Assembly: GCA_900548955.1 (NCBI GenBank)
Contig: URMQ01000013.1
Span: 1 to 22,929, forward strand
Reading direction: 5' to 3'
DNA: 22,929 bases
DNA from: an uncultured Eggerthella sp.
Lineage (GTDB): Bacteria; Actinomycetota; Coriobacteriia; Coriobacteriales; Eggerthellaceae
Of the stretch, positions 15,492 to 22,929 are shown in pieces. The first letter of the stretch is position 1, and each line of letters opens with the position of its first letter. The position numbers were made by a program, and so were the translations under genes. The notes below the pieces were generated by a model that did not search any database, had not been told where the DNA came from, and was given only the letters and a program-made list of their open reading frames with translations.

Positions 15492-16612
15492 TCGAACACC
15501 ACCAATTCATCTCGATGAATTGCTGGCTTGTTATTGAGGTATTCCAGCAATTCATTGCCTTTAAGCTCATCTTGACTACGCCCACGCGCTAAGCTCATTT
15601 CCGAATAAGGAGCGCCCGCTCGACCACGCGCAAAAAGATGACCCTTAGTGTCTTTAATATCCACAATATCGCCCCGAGAAAAATTACCTTCTACCGAAAC
15701 TATACCTACCGATAAAAGCGAAGAGCCTTGATTTACAAGGGCGCGTTTAGCACCATCATCTACCTCGATAACACCCTTAGCCGAATCACCTAACGCAATC
15801 CAAAGCTTGCGAGGCGTAATATCGTGTGAGACGCCTTGAGCAACAAAGCGCGTACCAATATTTTCTCCTGTGACAATTCGAGGCAGTGCTTGTAGTTCTT
15901 TACCGTGACAAATAACCATGGTAATGCCGGCAATCATTAACACACGTGCCGCACGAATTTTGGTTATCATTCCGCCGCTGCCAACCGTAGAGGTAGCACC
16001 TGTTGCTGTTGCCATTAATTCAGGAGTGATATTGGTTACCTCAGGCACAAGCTTGGCATTTTTGTCTTCAAAAGGATTAGCGGTGTAGAGACCATCAATG
16101 TCAGAAAAGATGACACACAAATCTGCTTTGATCAAACAAGAAACCAGCGCTGCCAACGTATCGTTGTCACCAAAACGAATTTGCTCAACCGAGACCGTAT
16201 CGTTTTCATTAATGATAGGAACGACATTAAAATCAAGCAGGCGCTCAAGGGTATCACGCGCATGCAAATAAGCATTGCGATTTGCCGTGCTATGACGAGT
16301 TATCAAAACGCATGACGTTAAGATATCGTATTCAGAAAAAGCCTCCGCATACGTTGCCATCAAAGCATTCTGACCTACCGAAGCCGCCGCCTGAAGCGAA
16401 GGCATATCACTTGGACGCACAGTAACCCCAAGCGCTTCAAGCCCACAAGCAATTGCCGCACTAGAAACAATTAAGGGGCTCCAACCCGCTTCGCGCAATT
16501 CATGCACTTGCTTTGCAAGCCCTTCAAAATAACTACGATCAAGCTTACCTTGTTTATCAACAAGTGTTGATGAACCAATTTTGATAACTATGACACGTTT
16601 GCCATTTCGCAT
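15488..16612 (-). CDS. proB: Glutamate 5-kinase with PUA domain
   Basis: ProB phosphorylates glutamate to open proline synthesis. The protein has 374 residues. The amino-acid-kinase domain shows IKIGSSTLVD (8-17), PIINENDTVSVEQIRFGDNDTLAALVS in pieces (about 135-160), FSDIDGLYTANP, and GSGGMITKIRAARVLMIAG. Residues about 280-360 form the C-terminal PUA domain (GVIEVDDGAKRALVN, FSRGDIVDIKD), present in many but not all bacterial ProB proteins. The ATG at 16612 lies 3 nt after the obgE stop. Proline inhibition is usual for the family but cannot be judged here. Confidence 0.96.
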   Translation of the reverse strand: MRNGKRVIVIKIGSSTLVDKQGKLDRSYFEGLAKQVHELREAGWSPLIVSSAAIACGLEALGVTVRPSDMPSLQAAASVGQNALMATYAEAFSEYDILTSCVLITRHSTANRNAYLHARDTLERLLDFNVVPIINENDTVSVEQIRFGDNDTLAALVSCLIKADLCVIFSDIDGLYTANPFEDKNAKLVPEVTNITPELMATATGATSTVGSGGMITKIRAARVLMIAGITMVICHGKELQALPRIVTGENIGTRFVAQGVSHDITPRKLWIALGDSAKGVIEVDDGAKRALVNQGSSLLSVGIVSVEGNFSRGDIVDIKDTKGHLFARGRAGAPYSEMSLARGRSQDELKGNELLEYLNNKPAIHRDELVVFE

Positions 16613-16615
16613 GAA

Positions 16616-18013
16616 CTAAATATCCAATCCGCTATAAATATCATCTTCACGCATGCGTGCAGATTCGAATTCGAATTCATATCCCAAAATGCGAATTTCA
16701 TCGCCGTCGCGTGCTCCCGCCTTCTCAAGCGCTTCGTCAAGCTTCAAGCGCTTAAAGCGATGCTGCAAAAAGGTAATTGCTTCATCATTTTCCCAGTCGG
16801 TCTGAATAACCATTCGCTCAATCTGTTTGCCCGTAACGCGAAATACACCTTCGGAAAGTTGTGTAATCTCAAAACGCTTGTCACGTTCATCACGGCGATG
16901 CTGCCAAATTTGATCGAAATGTTCCTTGCCTTCTTGGGCTTTACGCGCTTCTTCACGCAACTGAGCAACACGAGAACCTACCACACGCATAAGTGTTTCA
17001 ATTCCCTCACCCGTAACCGCACTGGTGCAATAAAGCTTTGGATCCAAGGGACTTGTTTCAAATTCGTTGCCGCCAACCCTCTCAAGTGAATCCTTTTTAA
17101 CTTCCTGAGCCAGACGCTCTGCAGCTTCCTGAGCACCAGGAGCATCAATCTTATTGCCAATTACAATACACGGACGCTCTGCTAATTCAGGAGCGTACAA
17201 TTTCAATTCGTTATTAATGATACGGTAATCCTCAACGGGATCACGTCCCTCATAACCACCCGTCAAATCGACAACATGCAAAATGATGGCGCTACGCTCA
17301 ATATGGCGCAAAAATTCATGCCCTAAGCCCTTGCCTTCGTGGGCACCTTCGATAAGACCAGGAACGTCCGCCACAACATAGTTATACGTATCAATTTTTA
17401 CGACTCCCAAATTGGGTACTAGCGTCGTGAAAGGATAGTCTGCGATTTTAGGCTTTGCGGCAGATATACGAGAAATAAGCGAAGACTTACCTGCGGAGGG
17501 AACACCTACCAATGCAGCATCCGCCATAAGCTTCATCTCAAGTTCAACCCAGCACTCTTCTGCAGGAACACCAAGTTCTGCAAACGCAGGAGCACGACGA
17601 GTGGGCGTTACAAAGTGAGTATTACCACGACCGCCAACGCCACCACGAGCAACAATAATCTGCTCTCCATCATGGGTAAGATCGGCTATTATTTCGCCCG
17701 TTTCTTTTGTTTCTTCGTTATATTCACGCACGATAGTGCCAACAGGAACCTTTAAGATAAGGTCTTCCCCATTAGCTCCGTTCATTTTAGAACCCTTACC
17801 GTGAGTTCCGCGGGTAGCCTTAAAGTGATGCTTGAAACGATAATCAATCAATGAAGAAACACGCATATCGGCACGAAGAATGACATCTCCGCCCTTACCG
17901 CCATCACCACCGTCGGGACCACCTTTTGGCACATGGGCTTCACGACGAAACGACATACATCCCGCTCCGCCATCGCCAGCCTTAACAAATATGCGAACTT
18001 TATCTGTAAACAT
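16616..18013 (-). CDS. obgE: ObgE/CgtA, ribosome-associated GTPase
   Basis: Obg binds the 50S subunit and acts in its maturation and in stress control. The 465-residue protein has three parts. The first is the Gly-rich Obg domain (1-158, start MFTDKVRIFVKAGDGGAGC and many GG pairs). The second is the G domain with G1 GVPSAGKSS (170-178), G2 Thr in YPFTT, G3 DVPGLIEG (216-223), G4 NKID (287-290) and G5 TSA (330-332). The third is the OCT domain (about 380-450, FRVTGKQIERMVIQTDW), typical of Gram-positive Obg, ending in an acidic stretch. The ATG at 18013 has only a poor ribosome-binding site and lies 21 nt from a strong hairpin, so its expression may depend on read-through from rpmA. Confidence 0.96.
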   Translation of the reverse strand: MFTDKVRIFVKAGDGGAGCMSFRREAHVPKGGPDGGDGGKGGDVILRADMRVSSLIDYRFKHHFKATRGTHGKGSKMNGANGEDLILKVPVGTIVREYNEETKETGEIIADLTHDGEQIIVARGGVGGRGNTHFVTPTRRAPAFAELGVPAEECWVELEMKLMADAALVGVPSAGKSSLISRISAAKPKIADYPFTTLVPNLGVVKIDTYNYVVADVPGLIEGAHEGKGLGHEFLRHIERSAIILHVVDLTGGYEGRDPVEDYRIINNELKLYAPELAERPCIVIGNKIDAPGAQEAAERLAQEVKKDSLERVGGNEFETSPLDPKLYCTSAVTGEGIETLMRVVGSRVAQLREEARKAQEGKEHFDQIWQHRRDERDKRFEITQLSEGVFRVTGKQIERMVIQTDWENDEAITFLQHRFKRLKLDEALEKAGARDGDEIRILGYEFEFESARMREDDIYSGLDI

Positions 18014-18034
18014 AGTATGTCCGATTCTAAACGA

Positions 18035-18061
18035 AAAGCCCCCTGCAGCGCAGAGGGCTTT
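18035..18061 (-). terminator. Terminator between rpmA and obgE
   Basis: Positions 18035-18046 pair with 18050-18061 in 12 positions with one mismatch (AAAGCCC.CTGC with GCAG.GGGCTTT) around a 3-nt loop. On the minus strand it is followed by TTTTCGTTT (counting the overlapping T's). It lies 28 nt after rpmA and 21 nt before obgE, so it either ends the ribosomal-protein transcript or attenuates it. Confidence 0.75.
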
Positions 18062-18089
18062 GAAATTAAAAGGTAAAGTAAACTATTAT

Positions 18090-18341
18090 TTACGCCTCAG
18101 GACGTACATGAACCTTACGGCGTGCGCCCTTGGTGTATTCAACACGACCTTCGCACAAAGCAAACAGGGTGTCGTCCTTACCGCGACCTACGTTCTCGCC
18201 TGGGTGGAAGTGGGTACCACGCTGACGAACCAAGATGTTGCCCGCACCTACGAGTTCACCGGCAAAGCGCTTGCAACCAAGGCGCTTGGACTGGGAATCG
18301 CGACCGTTGCGGATGGAACCTTGACCTTTCTTGTGTGCCAT
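18090..18341 (-). CDS. rpmA: Ribosomal protein bL27
   Basis: bL27 lies near the peptidyl transferase centre of the 50S subunit. The 83-residue protein has the typical start MAHKKGQGSIRNGRDSQSKRLG, then GNILVRQRGTHFHPGENVGRGKDDTLFAL in pieces, and ends RRKVHVRPEA. There is no N-terminal extension of the cleaved type found in many Firmicutes. The ATG at 18341 has AAAGGAGGG 7 nt upstream, a very strong site. It follows rplU by 18 nt. Confidence 0.98.
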   Translation of the reverse strand: MAHKKGQGSIRNGRDSQSKRLGCKRFAGELVGAGNILVRQRGTHFHPGENVGRGKDDTLFALCEGRVEYTKGARRKVHVRPEA

Positions 18342-18359
18342 GAATATTCCCTCCTTTGC

Positions 18360-18677
18360 TTACGCTTGCTCGGAACCTACAGCGCAAATCTGGATGCGAG
18401 TCAAGTTCTGACGATGACCGCGCATCTTCTTGTAGTTCTTGCGCTTCTTAAACTTAAATACAAGCTGCTTTTCACCCTTGAACTGCTCAACAACCTTAGC
18501 CTCAACCTTGGTCTTTGCAGCCTCTTCAGGATCAGCAACAACATTCTTGCCATCAACAATAGCGATAGCGTTCAAAGCCACGGTGCTGCCTACTTCAGCA
18601 TCAAGCTTTTCTACATTAAGATAGTCACCAGCGGCCACCTTGTACTGCTTGCCGCCCGTTTTAATAATAGCGTACAT
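18360..18677 (-). CDS. rplU: Ribosomal protein bL21
   Basis: bL21 is a 23S rRNA-binding 50S protein. The 105-residue protein starts MYAIIKTGGKQYKVAAGDYL and carries the basic family motif KFKKRKNYKKMRGHRQNLTRI (about 74-94). AGGAGA lies 7 nt before the ATG. It is the first gene of rplU-rpmA, with its own near-consensus promoter (18716-18744). The C-terminal tail (CAVGSEQA) is short. Confidence 0.98.
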   Translation of the reverse strand: MYAIIKTGGKQYKVAAGDYLNVEKLDAEVGSTVALNAIAIVDGKNVVADPEEAAKTKVEAKVVEQFKGEKQLVFKFKKRKNYKKMRGHRQNLTRIQICAVGSEQA

Positions 18678-18715
18678 GAATAATCTCCTATAAAAATGCC
18701 AAAACGCAAGGCGTT

Positions 18716-18744
18716 ATCTTATCAGCCAGCGTGGACGGTGTCAA
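18716..18744 (-). promoter_or_regulatory. Strong promoter of rplU-rpmA
   Basis: On the minus strand a perfect TTGACA (18739-18744), a 17-nt spacer and TAAGAT (18716-18721) with an upstream TG (extended -10) lie ahead of rplU. Transcription would start near 18709, about 32 nt before the ATG. The remaining bases up to the polA stop (18745-18842) show no gene or clear terminator. Confidence 0.75.
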
Positions 18745-18842
18745 CGCACAACCTTGAAATTTCACAAAGTTATGTGCGACCACTAACTGATTCCATTTAT
18801 ACCGAGAGTCAACCGTATATATTATCACGTTTATACAAGAAA

Positions 18843-21482
18843 TTAATGAGATTCTGCCCAATTTCTTCCACTCGACACATCTGCTACCAAAGGAACGGAA
18901 AGCCTTACCACTGATTCCATAACTTCCTTAACAAGCGCTGACACTTCTTCGACCTCTTTAACAGGAACTGAAAGGTCTAGTTCGTCGTGAACTTGCAAAA
19001 GCAGCTGTGCTCCAAATGGGCCTTCAACCAGCTTTTCCATAACCTGACGCATAGCAAGCTTTATGATGTCTGCCGCGGTTCCCTGCATAGGATGATTCAT
19101 AGCGGTACGTTCCCCGAAACCACGCTGAGCAGGATTTTTCGCTTTGAGTTCTGGAATATAGCGGCGGCGACCGAAAAGAGTTACGGCATAGCCACATTCA
19201 TGTGCCTGCGCTACGACATCATCCAAATAATGACGTACCCCTGGATAGGCTTCAAAGTAGCGATCAATCATCTCTTTCGCTTCATAAAACGGAATGTCGA
19301 GCGATTGTGCCAAACCATAAGCCTGTTGACCATAGACAATACCAAAATTAACCGCCTTAGCACGGCTTCGCAACTCTGGTGTTATGTCCTCAACAGGGAT
19401 TCCAAACACACGCGAAGCAGTACGCGCATGGAAGTCTTCGCCTGAACAAAACTCTTCAATAAGGTGAGCATCCCCTGACAGATGCGCAAGCAAACGCAAC
19501 TCAATCTGGGAATAGTCTGCCGAAAGAAATACCTCACCTTCATGCAAAGGCACGAAACAAGTTCGAATATTGCGACCGAATTCGGTGCGTACGGGAATAT
19601 TTTGCAAATTAGGATCCGATGAAGATAAACGTCCCGTTGTGGTGACCATTTCATTAAATGAGGTATGGACACGCCCATCTTGGGCAATCATACGCGGCAA
19701 TGCATCTATGTAGGTGGATTTAATCTTGGCATATTCGCGATACTCTAACACCAATTGAGGAAGATCATGTTCGCTCGATAATTCTTTAAGAACCTTTGCG
19801 TCGGTAGAGTAACCACGTTGCGTTTTCTTAATGGGCTTTAATCCTATTTCGTCAAAAAGAATTTCTGAGAGCTGCTTGGGAGAATCAATATTAAATTCTC
19901 TACCCGCACTGGCATAAATTGCATTACGCAAACGTTCAATTTCTGCACCCGCATCCTTTGACAACATTGCCAAATGATCCGTGTCTATTGCAGCACCAAT
20001 ACGCTCCATACATGCCAGCACTCCGATAAGCGGTGCATCAATTTCTTGATACACCGTATACACTTCACGTTCTTCGAGTGCTTGAGTAAGCGGATCAATA
20101 AGCGCAGCAATGGCAGACACTTCCAAAACAAGAGCCTTGTCAGCGTCCTCTTCCTCAGGCAAAACCGCAGCAGCAAAACGCTCCATCAAGGCAGAAAGCG
20201 TTGAAACACCCGTATTGGAATCAACCACATAACCAGCCAACGCAACATCAAAGGCGTTCATAGCGAGTACTTCTTTAGCGCTTACCCACGCTTTTTGCGA
20301 TTCATCACGAGGGAATACGCATTCGACTAACGCTTTAGCATCAAAGGTTGCAAACGGCACTTCGCGAATTATACGTGCAAGTACCTCGAGCGCCTCATCC
20401 TCTCGGAAAAAGGCAACTTTTTCATCAAGAAGAAGCGCTACAGATAAACCAGAATCAAACAAGGACGCCTGCGCTTCTCGTTTCCACGAAACCGCAAGGG
20501 GCGCTTCATGAGACTTTGACAGATACGCATCAAGCGCCTCGCGGGCTTCTTGACCTTCGCAGACCTCTGAAACAACTTCAAACGTAGGTACCTGCGAAGC
20601 AGCACCTGAGGCACCAGCAAGGCCCAATACTTTATTGAGATGAGCCATAAAACGCACTTCAGAAAAAGCCTTCGTCACTTCTTCTACTTCAAAGTTAGGA
20701 AATGATACCTCCGAAGGATCGATATCAATATCAGCATCTCGCACAATCGTTGCTACCTGACGAGACAAAAAAGCATCATCTTTGTGCTCAGTAAGGTTTT
20801 CTAACTGTTTACCTTTGAACTTGTCGAGGTTTTCATAAATACCTTCCAAATTGCCATATGACTGCAACATAGAAGCGGCTTTCTTATCGCCAATGCCAGG
20901 AACGCCAGGAATGTTGTCGGACTTATCACCCTTCAAGCCTAAAAAGTCGGTAAATTGACTCGGGGTAACCCCATAGCGATCCTCTACCTCTTCAGGACCA
21001 TAAATAACCACATCGGTAATACCGCGCTTGGTGGTAACAACACGCGTTAAGTCACTTACTAATTGGTAAGCATCTTTATCTCCTGTTACCAAAAGGGTGC
21101 GATAGCCTAACTCTTCATCGCGCGCAGCAATGGTGCCTAAAATATCATCGCCTTCCCACCCTTTAAGAGAAACTACGGGAATCCCCATGGAATCCAAAAG
21201 CTTTTCAATTACAGGAAACTGTACCCGCAAATCATCGTCCATCGGAGGACGCTGAGCCTTGTATTGAGCAAGCGCTTCCATACGAAAAGCGGGACGTCCT
21301 TTATCGAATGCGCAAATAATGGCATCGGGTTGAGCCATTTCAATAAACTTCACCAACATGGATATAAAACCAAAAGCAGCATTGGTTGGTGTTCCGTCAG
21401 GAGCAGTCATCGTAGGCGGCACCGCATGATATGCACGGTGCATTAAAGAATTTCCGTCAATTACGGCAACGGTTTTAGACAT
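18843..21482 (-). CDS. polA: DNA polymerase I
   Basis: PolI removes RNA primers and fills repair gaps. With the ATG at 21482 (GAGAGGA at 7 nt) it has 879 residues; an upstream ATG at 21509 falls at the predicted transcript start. Residues about 1-285 form the 5'-3' nuclease (AVIDGNSLMHRAYHA, GWEGDDILGT, TGDKDAYQL, GLKGDKSDNIPGVPGIGDK). The 300-470 region has the 3'-5' exonuclease position, but the acidic metal ligands are gone: the ExoI region reads PLAVSWKREAQASL, with no D-x-E, so proofreading is probably absent, as in many Gram-positive PolI. The polymerase domain has motif A SADYSQIELR (Asp near 656), motif B RSRAKAVNFGIVYG (Phe, dideoxy-discriminating) and motif C QVHDEL (Asp near 833). 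Confidence 0.97.
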   Translation of the reverse strand: MSKTVAVIDGNSLMHRAYHAVPPTMTAPDGTPTNAAFGFISMLVKFIEMAQPDAIICAFDKGRPAFRMEALAQYKAQRPPMDDDLRVQFPVIEKLLDSMGIPVVSLKGWEGDDILGTIAARDEELGYRTLLVTGDKDAYQLVSDLTRVVTTKRGITDVVIYGPEEVEDRYGVTPSQFTDFLGLKGDKSDNIPGVPGIGDKKAASMLQSYGNLEGIYENLDKFKGKQLENLTEHKDDAFLSRQVATIVRDADIDIDPSEVSFPNFEVEEVTKAFSEVRFMAHLNKVLGLAGASGAASQVPTFEVVSEVCEGQEAREALDAYLSKSHEAPLAVSWKREAQASLFDSGLSVALLLDEKVAFFREDEALEVLARIIREVPFATFDAKALVECVFPRDESQKAWVSAKEVLAMNAFDVALAGYVVDSNTGVSTLSALMERFAAAVLPEEEDADKALVLEVSAIAALIDPLTQALEEREVYTVYQEIDAPLIGVLACMERIGAAIDTDHLAMLSKDAGAEIERLRNAIYASAGREFNIDSPKQLSEILFDEIGLKPIKKTQRGYSTDAKVLKELSSEHDLPQLVLEYREYAKIKSTYIDALPRMIAQDGRVHTSFNEMVTTTGRLSSSDPNLQNIPVRTEFGRNIRTCFVPLHEGEVFLSADYSQIELRLLAHLSGDAHLIEEFCSGEDFHARTASRVFGIPVEDITPELRSRAKAVNFGIVYGQQAYGLAQSLDIPFYEAKEMIDRYFEAYPGVRHYLDDVVAQAHECGYAVTLFGRRRYIPELKAKNPAQRGFGERTAMNHPMQGTAADIIKLAMRQVMEKLVEGPFGAQLLLQVHDELDLSVPVKEVEEVSALVKEVMESVVRLSVPLVADVSSGRNWAESH

Positions 21483-21512
21483 GCAAAATCCTCTCACATC
21501 AGAATGCATTCG

Positions 21513-21542
21513 ATTATACCCGCGACCTATAACCTAAAACAA
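21513..21542 (-). promoter_or_regulatory. Promoter of polA
   Basis: On the minus strand a perfect TATAAT (21513-21518) has TTGTTT (21537-21542) 18 nt upstream. A start near 21506 gives a leader of about 24 nt to the ATG at 21482 and supports that start over the ATG at 21509. Confidence 0.6.
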
Positions 21543-21557
21543 AAACAGCGCAAAACA

Positions 21558-21584
21558 AAGAGAGCTCATTGCAAGAGCTCTCTT
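21558..21584 (-). terminator. Terminator after the response-regulator gene
   Basis: A perfect 10-bp stem (AAGAGAGCTC 21558-21567 with GAGCTCTCTT 21575-21584) around a 7-nt loop is followed on the minus strand by TTTGTTTTGCG and more T-rich sequence. It lies 57 nt beyond the regulator stop and ends the glnA-regulator unit before the polA promoter. Confidence 0.8.
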
Positions 21585-21640
21585 ATTCGTTACGCTAAAG
21601 AATGATAGCTGCAGCGATAGCACGTTTAACGCTGATACAT

Positions 21641-22318
21641 TTAAGAGTTCCAGAGGTAACCCACGCCGCGGATGGTTTCTAGATGCTGAGATAATTCGGG
21701 ACCCAGTTTTGCACGAACACGTCGAACATGCACATCAACCGTACGCGAGCCACCAAAATAATCAAAGCCCCAAACACGACGAAGAAGCGCATCGCGTGAA
21801 TAGGTGCGTCCAGGATGGGTAACTAAAAATGCTAGTAACGCATATTCAAGATAGGTAAAATCGATCGGCTCATCATTAACCGAAACCTGATACGTTGCCA
21901 AATTGATAGTCATGCCATCAATCGAAACAACATCATTTACCGAGCCCTCATTTCCGGGCCACAAGAGTTGCCGAATACGCAATGAGCATTCATCAGCACT
22001 CGCGCCATGAACCACAAAATCGCTTTTAATTTGAACAGGTAAACTCAAACCCTGAATTGTATGCTCTTTCACAATAAGAAGGAGCGGAATATTTCCATCA
22101 TCTACCAAGGTCTTTTCAATATCGGGCAAAACCTGCGCACCTTCGGCAGGAAGTTCATAGATTATGAGATCGTAGCCTGGATTATCACTTAAAAGCTTTT
22201 TGAACTGGAGCGAAGACCCAGCAGCAACCTCTACATCAAGCCCCGATAATACTGCTTGGAATTTGTGAGCATTATCAAGGCTATCTGCTATGAATACAAC
22301 TTTTTTTCTTTGTTGCAC
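21641..22318 (-). CDS. OmpR/PhoB-family regulator with degenerate receiver, next to glnA (GlnR-like)
   Basis: The protein has 225 residues starting at GTG (22318), with GGAGG about 8 nt upstream. Residues 125-225 are a clear OmpR-type winged helix (TYLEYALLAFLVTHPGRTYSR, LLRRVWGFDYFGGSRTVDVHVRRVRAKLG and TIRGVGYLW in pieces). Residues 1-118 have the receiver fold (VVFIADSLDNAHKF, YDLIIYELP), but the phosphoacceptor position at the end of beta-3 is Glu 55 instead of Asp, and the beta-5 Lys is not seen (DFVVHGAS). It therefore probably works without phosphorylation, like atypical actinobacterial regulators such as GlnR. No histidine kinase is adjacent. It starts 13 nt after the glutamine synthetase gene, which supports a role in nitrogen control. 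That role is inference. Confidence 0.82.
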   Translation of the reverse strand: MQQRKKVVFIADSLDNAHKFQAVLSGLDVEVAAGSSLQFKKLLSDNPGYDLIIYELPAEGAQVLPDIEKTLVDDGNIPLLLIVKEHTIQGLSLPVQIKSDFVVHGASADECSLRIRQLLWPGNEGSVNDVVSIDGMTINLATYQVSVNDEPIDFTYLEYALLAFLVTHPGRTYSRDALLRRVWGFDYFGGSRTVDVHVRRVRAKLGPELSQHLETIRGVGYLWNS

Positions 22319-22331
22319 TGCTCACACCTCC

Positions 22332-22784
22332 CTATAAAACACCTAAATAGCGGTCTAATTCCCAACTGGAAACATGACGCAAATAATCATTCCATTCCTT
22401 GCGTTTTGCATTAACCAAAAAAGTGTGAATATGATCGCCAAGCACTTCTTTCATAAGCTCCGATGAAGCAAAACGCTCAACAGCTTCTCCGAGCGTATCG
22501 GGAAGAGTTTCTACCCCTTGAGAGCGTAGCTCCTGGCGCGAAAGATGAGACCAATCGCTATCCTCGATGGATTCTTGAAGAACTAATTCATCTTCAATAC
22601 CCTTCAATCCAGCAGCAAGTACCGCCGAAAATGCCAAATATGGATTAGCAGAAGGATCGGGGTTACGAAGTTCAACACGGCATGCCACTTCTTTTTGAGG
22701 CTTATACCCAGGAATACGAACCAAAGCCGAACGATTCTTACGCGCCCAGGTAATATGCACCGGCGCTTCACCACCTGGAACGAG
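22332..22784 (-). CDS. glnA: Glutamine synthetase type I, C-terminal part only
   Basis: The last 150 or so residues of GlnA are present. LVPGGEAPVHITWARKNRSA matches the conserved C-terminal active-site block (family pattern KRLVPGxEAPxxI). CRVELRNPDPSANPYLAFSAVLAAGLKGI and SSWELDRYL confirm it. Glutamine synthetase joins ammonia to glutamate with ATP. Where enterobacterial enzymes have the adenylylated Tyr (NLYDLP), this one reads SDWSHLS, so control by adenylylation is unlikely. Upstream of about 22784 the frame stays open but the residues stop resembling GlnA and base composition jumps to 66% G+C. I take this as a join rather than part of the gene. Confidence 0.85.
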   Translation of the reverse strand, partial: LVPGGEAPVHITWARKNRSALVRIPGYKPQKEVACRVELRNPDPSANPYLAFSAVLAAGLKGIEDELVLQESIEDSDWSHLSRQELRSQGVETLPDTLGEAVERFASSELMKEVLGDHIHTFLVNAKRKEWNDYLRHVSSWELDRYLGVL

Positions 22785-22929
22785 GTGACCAGCAGGATGG
22801 CCATCAGAAGAACCAGCAATGCCGCCAACGCCAGCGAGAACCCGAGGTTCCCGGCGAACGCCGAGCCCAGCCGCGGCACGTAGGAGACGCCGTAAAAGGC
22901 CAGGTGCCCCAGCGCGAACACGCATCCCA
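22785..22929 (-). CDS. Fragment of a high-G+C membrane-protein gene, probably not from this locus
   Basis: This 145-bp end is 66% G+C (hand count), far above the rest. The glnA frame through it gives Arg/Gly/Ala-rich nonsense. Another minus-strand frame gives a sensible membrane protein: ALGHLAFYGVSYVPRLGSAF, then about 25 hydrophobic residues, then LLVTSF. It is open to the window edge. Its style recalls ferric-reductase-like or YedZ-like multi-span proteins of high-G+C Coriobacteriia, but too little is present to name it. It is best treated as foreign sequence attached to the contig end. Confidence 0.4.

Noticed and set aside
17880..18683. A 267-codon open frame on the plus strand
   Set aside because: It runs antisense through the well-supported obgE start, rpmA and rplU, and has the composition of a reverse reading of those genes. 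No ribosome-binding site or family resemblance was seen.
21483..21509. Upstream start of polA
   Set aside because: It coincides with the predicted transcript start behind TATAAT at 21513-21518, and the ATG at 21482 has a proper ribosome-binding site.
22785..22925. N-terminal extension of the glnA frame through the G+C-rich tail
   Set aside because: The frame is open, but the residues are Arg/Gly/Ala-rich without similarity to glutamine synthetase; open frames are common by chance in G+C-rich DNA.

Overview
The window looks like chromosomal DNA of an actinobacterium of class Coriobacteriia with only moderate G+C (mid-40s percent by eye). The basis is gene order and protein character: mreB-mreC-mreD-PBP2-rodA followed by a DUF697 gene, rplU-rpmA-obgE-proB-proA-nadD-yqeK-rsfS downstream of polA, a PolI without proofreading residues, and an OmpR-type regulator directly after glutamine synthetase. 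A low-G+C Eggerthellales or Cryptobacterium-like organism would fit, but this is inference and I ran no database search. Nearly everything is on the minus strand, so transcription runs from right to left.

Right to left. 22929-22785 is a 66% G+C tail that reads as part of another membrane protein and seems joined artificially to the glnA fragment (22784-22332). After glnA come a degenerate-receiver response regulator (22318-21641) and a strong terminator, then polA with its own promoter (21482-18843). A near-consensus promoter then starts rplU-rpmA; a hairpin terminator separates these from obgE-proB-proA-nadD-yqeK-rsfS (18013-12298), which are tightly packed or overlapping. The only complete plus-strand gene, an RlmD/RumA-type RNA methyltransferase (10579-11901), converges on rsfS. 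The 396 bases between them hold no gene but are rich in repeats: a 15-bp tandem duplication, a perfect 24-bp inverted repeat around 102 bp, and an array of degenerate hairpin repeats.

Further left come tRNA-Arg(CCG), a cyclophilin, a membrane-anchored TPR protein and ndk. Then follows the complete rod-shape operon mreB, mreC, mreD, mrdA, rodA and a DUF697 gene (7445-387). The first 386 bases are about 32% G+C and hold the end of an unrecognised plus-strand gene.

Functionally the window is mainly housekeeping: lateral wall synthesis (MreBCD, PBP2, RodA), ribosome and RNA maturation (L21, L27, ObgE, RsfS, RNA methyltransferase), NAD and proline synthesis, DNA repair and nitrogen control. I found no convincing new multi-gene system. 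The items most worth checking are the inverted-repeat element and hairpin array at 11914-12298, the DUF697 protein at the end of the rod operon, the phosphorylation-independent-looking regulator beside glnA, the unusual N-terminus of PBP2, a 29-bp duplication across the proA/nadD junction, and the probable chimeric right end.
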